A stretch of 64,000 nt of DNA from Mya arenaria. Lineage: Eukaryota > Mollusca > Bivalvia > Myida > Myidae. Positions 1 through 11,400 of the stretch are shown here, in pieces; the first letter of the stretch is position 1, and each line of letters opens with the position of its first letter. The position numbers were made by a program, and so were the translations under genes. The stretch is taken from contig NC_069134.1 of assembly GCF_026914265.1 (NCBI RefSeq), positions 12,691,758-12,755,757 of the forward strand, in the 5' to 3' direction. The notes under the pieces were generated by a model that was given only the letters and a program-made list of their open reading frames with translations, was not told where the DNA came from and made no database searches.

Positions 1-164
1 ATAGCCGCTTTTAAATTACCTTATTGTCACATGAAACTATGATTTCTTTATTTGGTCAAGCCCTATAATTATGTCGTGGTATACATCCTGATTATTTGCC
101 TTTTTATTAATATGCAAAAGTGCAAGTACCGCTTTGTACAAGTATTTTTAAGTATGTAATTAAA

Positions 165-260
165 CTAGGGATGCACACGGATATTCGAATATTCAATCAA
201 AAGTTTGGTATTTAAATGTCAAAATCGTTATTCGAATATTCAATGCTTTGTTTGTTGAAT
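165..260. repeat. AT-rich repeat with palindromic ATTCGAAT motifs
   Basis: Two direct copies of a motif containing the palindrome ATATTCGAATATTC lie about 48 bases apart, beginning just after the string AGGGATGCA. This looks like one end of a dispersed DNA element, but no matching opposite end was found. The rest of 1-830 shows no supportable gene. Confidence 0.25.
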
Positions 261-837
261 AAACATAATAATAAATATTTTGCCTACAACTGTTGTGTTG
301 TGTATAATATTTGTTCGTCTTGTATTTACACGATTGGCCCCTTATGGCAGAGGCGTGGACTTGATGACAATACACTATACAAGCGGCAAATGGGATATAT
401 CGTCGTGAATCATAAACAGTCCCCATAATTGTACAATAACTGGCTATTAGACAATAGACATCAAACATACTTCAATATTTTCGATACATTTTTATGACCA
501 TGCCAGTAGAAGGATCGACCTTCACATCAATGTGTTGTCTTGACTGCCAATTAAGTTGTGCAATATTGCTCAAAACTCCTTCATAAAATGAATGACATGT
601 GCTATAAACTGTTTTCCATTTTTCAATATAACATTCATGCTTTGAAATGTAACTGTATATTATAGCGTTTAAGGATTTATTTCCTGTATTGTTGTACAAT
701 ATCAATAGGGGTCATCTACTGGTCAGGCTCGACCTTCATGTCAACTTTGATGACCATAGGTCCAGGAATTGTTGAGTTATCACTCAGCCAAGCTTACGAA
801 CAGACGGACTTACTGACATGTGCAAGGCAACATACCC

Positions 838-1103
838 CAGGCTGGGCTTTTTCACCAAAAATTGTGAAGAGGCCTAGCCTTTCCATTTTGGGAAATTTAA
901 ACGCGCGAAATTCTGCAAATTGGGAAATTTAAATGCTTAAAAGTCTCAAAATGGGAAATTTTTGAAGTAAGATCTTCCTTTTAGGGAAAAATATCTGGGA
1001 ATTGTGAAAAAAATATCTGGAAATTGGGAAAATATGCCATTTTTCCCAATTGTGAAGTTGGCTTATTTCGGCCCCTAGCAAAGAAGGTGAAAAAGCCCTG
1101 CCA
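838..1103. mobile_element. MITE-like element with inverted GGGCTTTTTCACC ends
   Basis: The left end carries GGGCTTTTTCACC after CAGGCT. The right end carries the reverse complement GGTGAAAAAGCCC before TGCCAGG. The interior is made of variants of TTGGGAAATTTAAA and has no coding potential. The termini suggest a non-autonomous DNA transposon of about 265 bp. The superfamily is not certain, and a clear target-site duplication was not seen. Confidence 0.5.
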
Positions 1104-1639
1104 GGCCCCTCTTCTTCAAAGATTTGATAACCCTAAAACGTTCCAGATATTAATTGAATTGAATGTATCTACAATAATGAGCTTTCAGAGATCATTTTTA
1201 CATTTCTTATGAATCCCTGTACTGAGTCTGCCATAGTCATAAAATTATCATAAGACTAATTGACACTCATTTGAAATGAATGGTATGTAAAAGATGTTCA
1301 TCAACCTCACTAAAATTTGGCATAACACACCAAAACGCCTCAAATTTAGGAAGTCTCTTTAAAAAAAAGTTACTCTGTGGAATGTCAAATGCATCCATAC
1401 GAAAATAATCTCTAAACATTAATCATGTCCTTTCCAAAGGGAAAAGAGAACTAGGTTTAATCTGAAGGACTTAAGTGTTGTCAGGACTGTAATAAACTAA
1501 ATTAATATGCAGCCACCATCTGGTTTCCCCATACAAAAGCTGAAACAGATCCAGAGATGCGTTGTTCTCTTAGCCAAAGGGGACTTTATAAACAGAACCC
1601 TAAGGCTGCATAACCATCATGCATGAAAGCCAAGGTAGG

Positions 1640-1860
1640 GACTCGCTACAGCAACCCTAAAGGAGTTACAGTTCCATATGCTCTTCCACACATACAAACG
1701 TCTGATTGACATAAACAGTAATGATTTCCTCAAGAAAGGTGACAGCAGTTCATTGAGTGGCCACAAGTTCTACTAAGATTGCATTAGATTGCATTGCTTT
1801 AATACGCAGATGAAATTTTACCCCAGAATAATCAGAGATTTGAAACAAGATGATATGTTT
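1640..1860 (+). pseudogene. Possible eroded LINE reverse-transcriptase C-terminus
   Basis: A forward-strand reading resembles the C-terminal part of LINE reverse transcriptases, with a YKRLIDIN-like stretch, then a FLKKGDSSSLSGHKF-like stretch and a degraded basic region. It contains stops and no catalytic motif. It could be a chance resemblance. Bases 1104-1640 and 1860-2090 show nothing else recognisable. Confidence 0.2.
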
Positions 1861-2091
1861 CGCCGACTCAGCAGAAACACCAGATGAACTCGGAGTCGGA
1901 ATCAGATCCTTTCTCTAACATTACATCTTGAAATGAACAGGACTTGTATATGGTTTTACCCTTAAAAATTGGACCAACAGTGTTCTATTTCACTATGCGT
2001 TGTCCATTAGAGCCTTCCACAATCTTCATTTAGGGACTCCTACACTTACAAAGAAGAAGACCGGTACGAAACACTTCGAGTACGAATAATG

Positions 2092-2280
2092 CTAAAAATA
2101 TAAACCTCTTTCTTTTCTGCCATTCGGAAATCCAAGCATAGGGTCAAACGTGGGGCCTTTAATATCAATCTCCAATCGAGATGGTATATTCTCATTTACA
2201 TCAGGCCAATATTCGTTAAATTTAGACTTTGCAATCCCCATTTTGCCCTTGGTAGGCTTGGAGAGTATCTTTTTAATGCA
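2092..2280 (-). CDS. Possible 3'-terminal coding exon of an unidentified minus-strand gene
   Basis: On the minus strand a pyrimidine-rich tract ending TTTATTCAG (2281-2289) precedes an open frame of about 62 codons that closes with TAG at 2092-2094. The frame is already open upstream of the acceptor and has no convincing ATG start, so it reads better as a last exon than as a complete gene. The peptide is basic at its start (about KKILSKPTKGKMGIAKSKF), is rich in D, P and N in the middle and ends NGRKERGLYF. I do not recognise the family. It lies about 215 bases from the EBP2 start codon on the opposite strand, so upstream exons would have to lie inside or beyond EBP2, which weakens the case. 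It could also be a chance ORF. Confidence 0.25.
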   Translation of the reverse strand, partial: CIKKILSKPTKGKMGIAKSKFNEYWPDVNENIPSRLEIDIKGPTFDPMLGFPNGRKERGLYF

Positions 2281-2496
2281 CTGAATAAATTGCAAATGAA
2301 AAACATCAATTATTAGTATTCAGATTCTGTCTCAATGTATAATTACGAACATCGGTATTTTAATAAGTGTCATATAATAAGAAATACTAAATAATATTTT
2401 TGCGTATTTTTTTAACTAAATAGTTTGTGCATCATCAAAGGGAGACAATTTGTAAACATTGTAGTCTTCACGTGCAGTGTTAGAAAACAATCAAAG

Positions 2497-5400
2497 ATGG
2501 TTGATTTACATGCGTCAAGTGACTCTGAGGATATTGAATCAGACGAAGAGGTGTATTTTACATTCTGTTATTAGTTTTGATTGTTAATTTGTCATGATCT
2601 GGGTAAAAACAATAATGAGAAATGTATCTTATTTGTCCGAAAAGATGTCCGAATTACTACTTTAGAGTTTAGTTTTAATAAAGAAGACGCGAATAAGATT
2701 ATCACCTTGGACTTTTGTACAATCATTTTTTTATAATTCTCAATGTATTCAGAATGGATTGTTCAGGGTTTGACGTTACGGCCAAGAAAGACATTCTCTT
2801 GTTGATAAATGGTTGTTCTTGATTAGTTAGTCTAAAATAATAAACGTGTTATACGGGATTCTTCCAATCCCTAACGTCTAAACGGGAATGTGCAAAAAAC
2901 GGGGTGTTTTAAAAATATTGAAATTGTTTTAAGTGAAGTATTTTATGGTTGAAATTGATCATAAAGAGTTATATTCATATTTTACCATGTAAGTGAAATG
3001 TTATTTTGCACTAAACAAGCATTTAGTGCATTAAAACAAGTTGTTTACCTTTCCAATAAAACGAAAGCTGACTGACACAGACAACAATTATGCGAAGGGG
3101 AACAACTCGATACAATCATAATAGCTCGGCCTCCTCCGACAAAGCTTCGAGATAGACCTCGTTATACAATCGTAACAACTCGGCCATGGCCAAAATGTTC
3201 CGAGCGATTTAAAACTGTGCCCTAAAGCCTTGCAGGTGCCCTTCATGTATATATCGTTATGTTTTGACAGAATGAAATGAAAAAAAGCCGTCAAACTCAT
3301 AATTATAAGTTGGATATTTATTTTTTTGTGTACGGAACTAATATAAAATAACATTATCTGGTAATATTTCTTGTTTTTATGATATTTTATAGACGCTATA
3401 TGCTTTAACCCGGAATCCTGATCGGAACAACTACCCACTTTTGATACTAAACAATTTGTACATGAAGGATTTGCCATATCAAAAAAAAAATAAAAATCCG
3501 TCAACGTACAATTATTTGGACTACTTGATTAGTCTGGTCTTCGTGGGGGTTGTTTATCAAATTATGGGTTTGTTTGCTTTTTAATCCAGATGAATCTTTA
3601 TTATGATAGGGGTAATAAAATTAAGATCAATTCCAGCATTTTTTTCACCCCTTGATTGAATGAATTGGTGACATTTCAAAGAAATGGTACAAGTCCATCT
3701 TTGAAATGCATTCACAGATAAAATAAAATAATTTAATATTACTGTACACAGTGCCCCAGATAAGAATAGAAGCAATGGGAATTTCACTCATTACTTAGAT
3801 TTTAATTGGGTAAATTCTGGACACTGATTGAGGTAGAAATAAGTATTGTGGTTTACCTCTGAACCATTTGGGTGCCATTTAGCGGTTGTCCACCCATAGT
3901 TAAGTTTATGTTTGGTACAGTACTCAGACTTGAGATAGTTATTCTTAGTAATAAGTAACCATTAGAACAACTACTTCCAAGACATGTAGGTTTTGTTATG
4001 AATAATACATTATCTTGTTTTTTGTTTTGGTTTGTGGCGATTCTGCTGATTGAACTATTTTATTGACAATGTCATTTCAAACAAACTCTACAAACTCTGT
4101 GTAGCACTCCGCAGTTGATCGCTTAAAAAATTCAACATGTTAAATTTTTGTGGTTGAATAGGAGGTTTGAACAGTCATGCAAACACCTAATGATGGGTAA
4201 TCGCTAAAGCAACTAACTGACAAAGATTGCTGATCTGATCATGGTTGCAAGTAAACGCTGTTGTTAACAAGCGTCTGTGTGATACAGAAACTGATGTAAA
4301 CAAAGCTGGTTTAAATTATTTCTGCTTTTTTGCGCAATAACTGGAAATTATTTGGATGAATTAAAAAGGATTTTGCGTCCCCTTTACGCTTGTTTTGGAT
4401 GAATTAAAAAGATTTTTGCGCCCCCTTTATGCTTGTTGATAGAATTTATTGCGTTTTAAGGCAATTTCTTTTGAGAGAAATACGCAAATACACAACTTAT
4501 CGCGGGCATTGCATATATATACTGGGTATTTCCAACAGCCTAGCTGTTGAGCTAGCTTTTATGGCAACATGGTTATGGTGTTGTAAGATTATTTCTTTCA
4601 ACAGATTTGGAAAAATGGGTTTATTTGGCAGTGGGAAAGTCAGATCCATGGGAATAACAGAAAAAGGCCTGATATGATAGTACTTTAAATGGACATAAGT
4701 GATGTGTTTACACTTACTTTGTTTATTTTAGCTCCAGCAAGCATTTGCAAGTGGAAAGCTGAAGCCAGGTCTCAATGTTGAAGTTCAAGCTCCAAAACAG
4801 CACATTAACAATGTGGTGAGTAGAAGAAGTTGCATTGTTTAGAATAATAAATGCGATGAGTAGAAGCAGACGTTCTTTCTAATGAATGTGGTGAGTAGAA
4901 GCAGAGGTTTTTTCCAGAATAATAAATGTTGTGAGTAGAAGCAGTGGCTCTTCCTAGAATAATAAATGTGGTGAGTAGAAGCAAAGGTCCTTTCTAGAAT
5001 AATAAATGTGGTGAGTAGAAGCAGTGGCTTTTTCTAAAATTATAAAGGTAGTGAGTAGAAGCGGTGGCCCTTTCTAGAATTATAAATGTGTAGAGAATAA
5101 ACTGAGGGTTTTTCTAGAATTATAAATGTGGTGAGTAGAAGCAGTGGCTCTTTCTAGAATAATTAATGTGGTGAGTTGAAGCAGTGGCTCTTTCTAGAAT
5201 TATAAATGTGGTGAGTTGAAGCAGTGGCTCTTTCTAGAATAATAAATGTGGTAAGAAGAAGCAGTGGCTCTTATTAATAAATGTGGTGAGAAGAAGCAGT
5301 TGCTCTTTCTAGAATAATAAATGTGGTGAGAAGAAGCAGTGGCTCTTTCTAGAATAATAAATGTGGTGAGAAGAAGCAGTGGCTCTTATTAATAAATGTG

Positions 5401-8400
5401 GTGAGAAGAAGTGGCTCTTTCTAGAATAATAAATGTCGTGAGAAGAAGCAGTGGCTCTTTCTAGAATAATAAATGTGGTGAGAAGAAGCAGTGGCTCTTT
5501 CTAGAATAATAAATGTGGTGAGAAGAAGCAGTGGCTCTTTCTAGAATAATAAATGTGGTGAGAAGAAGCAGTGGCTCTTATTAATAAATGTGGTGAGAAG
5601 AAGCAGTGGCTCTTTCTAGAATAATAAATGTGGTGAGAAGAAGCAGTGGCTCTTTCTAGAATAATAAATGTGGTGAGAAGAAGCAGTGGCTCTTTCTAGA
5701 ATAATAAATGTGGTGAGAAGAAGCAGTGGCTCTAATTAATAAATGGCTCTTTCTAGAATAATAAATGTGGTGAGAAGAAGCAGTGGCTCTTTCTAGAATA
5801 ATAAATGTGGTGAGAAGAAGCAGTGGCTCTTATTAATAAATGTGGTGAAAAGAAGCAGTGGCTCTCTCTAGAATAATAAATGTGGTGAGAAGAAGCAGTG
5901 GCTCTTTCTAGGATAATAAATGTGGTGAGAAGAAGCAGTGGCTCTTTCTAGAATAATAAATGTGGTGAGAAGAAGCAGTGGCTCTTATTAATAAATGTGG
6001 TGAGAAGAAGCAGTGGCTCTTTCTAGAATAATAAATGTGGTGAGAAGAAGCAGTGGCTCTTATTAATAAATGTGGTGAGAAGAAGCAGTGGCTCTTTCTA
6101 GAATAATAAATGTGGTGAGAAGAAGCAGTGGCTCTTTCTAGGATAATAAATGTAGTGAGAAGAAGCAGTGGCTCTTATTAATAAATGTGGTGGTCTTATG
6201 TTTCAGTCTGGCATGAAGCAAAAGCTGGAGGAGTTGGAGCAGGGTCTGTCCTGGATAGAGCGTCTAGACCTGACCAACCCCCCAGCCCCACCTCCTCCTG
6301 GAGCTGCCATGGAAACGGAGGATGATGGCGCAGACATAGCAAACAATGACTTTAAGAGAGAACTTAGATTGTGAGTGTTAATAAATAATTAATGCAAGTG
6401 AAATGATGTAAAAATGTGTCTATAAGCCGGTGATTTCAACAAATCCTTAGGTCAAAAGTAAACATTTAGAGCACGCACAAGGTCATTGTCATAGCCATGG
6501 TGTTTTTGTTGTGCATGAAATTGCTCATAGCAGTGCAAGGTATTCCAGAGACCGTATATGCGTACCTTACATAGCAAGGCCCATAACCCTAATTTATAAG
6601 TTTCTAATTATACCCAATTTTCCATCAACAACAAAAAATACCTTGGCCATAATTTAAAAACTGTTCCAAGTGAAAGTTGTTACACATGTCTTAAGTATTC
6701 CATGAATTGATTATACAGAACTAGCAAAACGAGCCTGTTTGGCTTCATTGATATTTATTAAGGCAAGGAGAGATTTTATAGGCCTTATAGAGAGACCTTT
6801 CTTGCCCACATTTCTCTAAATAAATATCTTAAAGCCCTTTATTAAAGGATTGAGCTTAGTGCACTATTTTTGTGCAGATATAATTTGTGTAATATTTATA
6901 TTCTTAAGAGTTTTTGGATGTAGAAGGACATTATATTATGAAAATCACTATAAATTAGTTTTTAGCTCGACTATTCGAAGAATAGGTGGGCTATACTACT
7001 TGCCCCAGCGTCGGCGTCGGTGTCCGGTTAAAGTTTTAGGGCAAGTTGGGATTTTCACTTGTAAGTCCAATACCTTCCATTCATTTGAGTTAATACTTCA
7101 CACAGTTGTTCAGGGCCATCACATGATGCGGTGAGATAACTCCATATTATTCTTGACACAGATTATGGCCCCTGATTGACTCTGAAACTTAGGTTAAAGT
7201 TTTAGGGCAGGTTGGGATATTTATAAATAACTTCTATACCCTTCATTCAATTGACTTAATAGTTCACGCAATTGTTCATGACCATCACCCAATGGGTTAC
7301 ATAACTCCATATCCTTAATACAAGTCATGGCCCCTGATTGACTTAGGTTAAAGTTTTTGGGGTGTAAAAGTTAAGGGCAAGTTGGGATTTTAATAAAAAA
7401 AACTTCTATACCTTTCATTCAATGCACTTATCAAAAGTCAAAATTATTTACGACCATCTTACAACAAGAAACATAACTCCATTTTAACCCTAAATACAAA
7501 TTATGTCCCTTGATTTTTTTTTATTTTTTTTAAATTTCTTTTGACAGGAACATTTTTACATTCTTAACCAGTTTTTACCAAGGGACAACAAGCAGGGCTA
7601 TACTTAATGGCCCTTGAATTTTTTTTATTATTATTATTATTATTATTAGATTTCTTTTGAAAGGCATATTTGTATATTCTTTACCACATTTTCATAATGG
7701 GAAATCAAGTTATTTGAATGACTTGTGTCATTTTTCGGGTGGTGGGAGGGCAGCATCAAAGTCACCTAATGTATTGAATAATTTTAGTTAGGTTTTACAT
7801 AAATAGACCAAACTTGGTAATATTACATTGTTATTGTATTCACTTTTAAGTCAAAGCGGCAAAGTCTTACGACAGCTCTTGTTATTTAGTAAAATCAAGA
7901 TTAAGTAAGAAATAATTAATATGGCTTAATGAAATAAGCTAAAATTTGTAATGATTGAGAACCTTAGAGAAAGGGCCTGGTATGGCATTATCTCATGGAC
8001 TTAAGTATTTAATTAAATCATTTTGAACAAAAAAAAGTGCATGGTAAGGTTACTTTATATTTGAAAACTTCAAACTTCCTCATTCACCTTTTTGATCAAC
8101 TACATAGATGTACACAAACTTTTTATGTTTACAGCTACAGACAAGCACAGGCCTCTGTGCTAGTGGCAATCCCCAAACTTCACAAGCTGGGCATCAAGAC
8201 TCGAAGACCTGAAGATTTCTTCGCAGAGATGGGTAAAACAGATGCACACATGAAAAAAGTAAGAATATGGTTTTCAATATTGGGTTTCATTTTCGGTGAT
8301 TTCGTCATATTTCAGTACACATTATAATTAAGTAAAAATAAGTGTTTATCTATGCTTTGATACACATTTAGACTGACATAAGTCATTATTTTGCTACCGG

Positions 8401-11400
8401 TATGTCCTTAAATGAAATCTTTCATGGGACATCTTAAGATGTTAACTTATATGTTACATTTAGGCATGAAAGTAGAAAATACACAGAAAATTGATGAACT
8501 TTTGAAAATAATTCATGATTGATGCTAAATAATAAAAAAGATAACTCAATCTGACACAGTGCTTTAAACGTTTATAGTAAATCACTTTTAAACTGAGTTT
8601 TTATCTTCTTTTTTATCTTACCTTTATAAATCCTGAAATTGTTCCGCAACACATTTAATGATCCTTTTATTTCCCTGCGAGTATTGTTTTTGTTTATTTC
8701 ACAAAGATTGTTTTTGTTTTCCATTTTAGGTGAGAGAAAAGTTACTAGAGAAGCAACAGAATATTGAAAATAGAGATAAAGCAAGGAAATTAAGAGAGCT
8801 CAGAAAGTATGGGAAAAAGGTATGTACATTTTTTACATGTACTGGGTATGCAATATTATGTCAGTGTCGCTGGTAGAATTATTTGGTTTGAAATTGTAAT
8901 GCATTTAAGTGACTAGTTACTGTTATTTTTATCTTGTATGAACCATGAGTCTTATCCGTATCCTTAGACACACCTCAGTGATTCCATTCAGTGTATTGGC
9001 CAATAATTTTTACAGTCCGATCAAAACACTCAGTTTCTTCTCTTCAATGGCAGTAATATCTATGTTAGATATATATTGAATTCGGCCAAGTGTTTTTTTC
9101 CAATTTTAAGGGAATTGTGGCGGAGCCCTTTGATAGGGGAAAAAAAGCATTGTTTTGGCAAAAAGGGGGAAATACTAACATTATTCATATATATGTTCAA
9201 CTTGTTTTCAAACCTTTCATTCAACAAACCTCTCGTCATATTCATGAATGGCACTACGGTATATTGCTGCATTTGCTAAATGTTAAGAGGTCAATACCCT
9301 TAAAAAAAAATATTTTTTTTTTAGAGGTGATTCTTTTACCTTGGTAGGGGAAAAATATATTCTTTTCAGGAGGGGTATGCAGTATTACTAAGATACGAAA
9401 ATAACCTATTTTCGCGAAAATAGCTTTTTAGACTAAAATACGAAAATAAGGTTATTTTTGGGCAAAAATAAAGTTATTTTTGCGAAAATAAGATTTTGAT
9501 ATAAATATGAAAATAGGATAAGTTTTGGCGAAAATAACATTGTGACAAACATTTAGTAAGTTTTGGGCTAAATAAAGTTATTTTCGCGGAAATAAGATTT
9601 TGATAAAAATCTGGAAATAGGGTTAGTTTTGGTGAAAATAACATTTTTTGACAATAATGTATTTAGTTTTTACTAAAATAAAGATATTTTTGTGAAAATC
9701 AGATTTTGATTTAATCTGAAAGTAGGGTATGTTAGTTTTGGTGACAATAACATTTTTGACAATTATGTGGTTAGTTTTTGAATAATATGAAGTTCTTTTC
9801 GCGAAAATAAGGTTTTTAAAAAAATGGGAAAAATTACTTTCTCTTTTGCCGTAAATGACAATTTTTAATCCAAAATATTAAAAAAACTTTTATTTGGTCT
9901 TCAGATGTTTCGAAACAATTGTGTTTTTAAGAAAATTGAACAATGATTATTGATAGTATTTTGACATGTTTCTGTTGATCACACCTCATTCCGAAATGTG
10001 CAACATCAAAGCGGTTATACACATTTGTTTGTCATTAAGCGGATTAAGTTAATGGCAATGACCCATAATTATAGACCATTATTGCTACTGCAGCAGGTAC
10101 ACGATAAAACTAAAGGGAACAATGAAAGATATGTCCTACAACAATAGTAGTCTTAAATCGCTCATTGCTGATAGTATTGCTCATCCCGATTTTTATGGTG
10201 AAGTTTTAAAGAAAATTCGTAAAATGTAATTTTCGCCAAAACTGACCAGATCTTAATTAAAATCTTATTTTCGCGAAAATACCTTATTTAAGCAACAAAC
10301 TTACTATAATTTTGTCGGAAATACTATTTCCGCCAAAACTTACCAGATCTTAAGCAAAATCTCATTTTCGCGAAAATAACTTTATTTTATTTGTCCAAAA
10401 TGTTATTTTCGCTCTAACTAACCCTATTTTAAGATTTTTACCAAAACTTATTTCACCCCCCAAAAATTATTATATCCAAAAACTAACTACATTTTTGTCA
10501 AAAATGTTATTTTCGCCAAAACTAACTCTATTTTCATATTTCTTTCAAAATCTTGTTTTCGCGAAAATAACTATTTTATCCCAAAACTTACTATATTTTT
10601 GTCAAAAATGTTATTTTTGCCAAAACTAACTCTATTTTCATATATCTTTCAAAATCTTATTTTCGCAAAAAGAACTTTATTTTTGCTCAAAACTTACTAT
10701 ATTTTTGTCAAAAATGTTATTTTCGCCAAAAACTAACTCTATTTTCATATTTCTTTCAAAATCTTATTTTCGCAAAAAACTAACTCTATTTTCATATTTC
10801 TTTCAAAATCTTATTTTCGCGAAAAAAACTTTATTTTCATCAAAAATAACCTTATTTTCGTATTTTAGTCAAAAAAGCTATTTTCGTGAAAATAGGTTAT
10901 TTCAGTCATACCCGGGGTATGGGGCCAAATATCGGCCCAAAAAAGGGGGGAAAAATGCGGCCCCTGATTAATTTCCAGTGTCAGATGGGCATGTGTAAAT
11001 TGATAAATATTAGTCATAGTTCCAGACGTATGAGTGGAGGCTATTGTTAGACAATACAACACAGAAGAGTCTAAATATCTATCTATTTACGTGGGACTAT
11101 TCTTTGTTTGGTATTACATGTTTATGATCTATGAGCTGGAAGTTGTCCCCACAATGATGCTTGAAAAATGAGATTTACAATCTTGTACTGGTACATAATA
11201 AGTCTGTTGTATGAATGTTTAAACTAAACTGCTTGCCCCTGCGGGTCTGGAAAATGTAAATAAACTTTTGATAAATATTGTGATCAGTATTCATAAAGAA
11301 TCTGACAGCCAGATTGTATGTTTAGAACATTGCAAGCAGGAATTTGTCATCAGGTCAAGGATTTGCGAACTAACATTTCTTATTCATATTTACCCTAGGT

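Noticed and set aside
3088-3504. 138-codon minus-strand frame in EBP2 intron 1
   Set aside because: Low-complexity start, no splice support, no family resemblance.
3581-3787. Minus-strand frame with a signal-peptide-like start
   Set aside because: The apparent initiator is GTG rather than ATG, and nothing flanking supports an exon.
4811-6190. Possibility that the regular array is a CRISPR array
   Set aside because: Units are contiguous without unique spacers, the locus is a spliced animal intron, and no cas gene is present.
10705-10971. Open frame with repeated FIFLSKSYFRKK-like peptides
   Set aside because: It is the translation of the ~105-bp units in the right arm of the fold-back element. 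The repetition is of DNA origin, with no start context or homologue.
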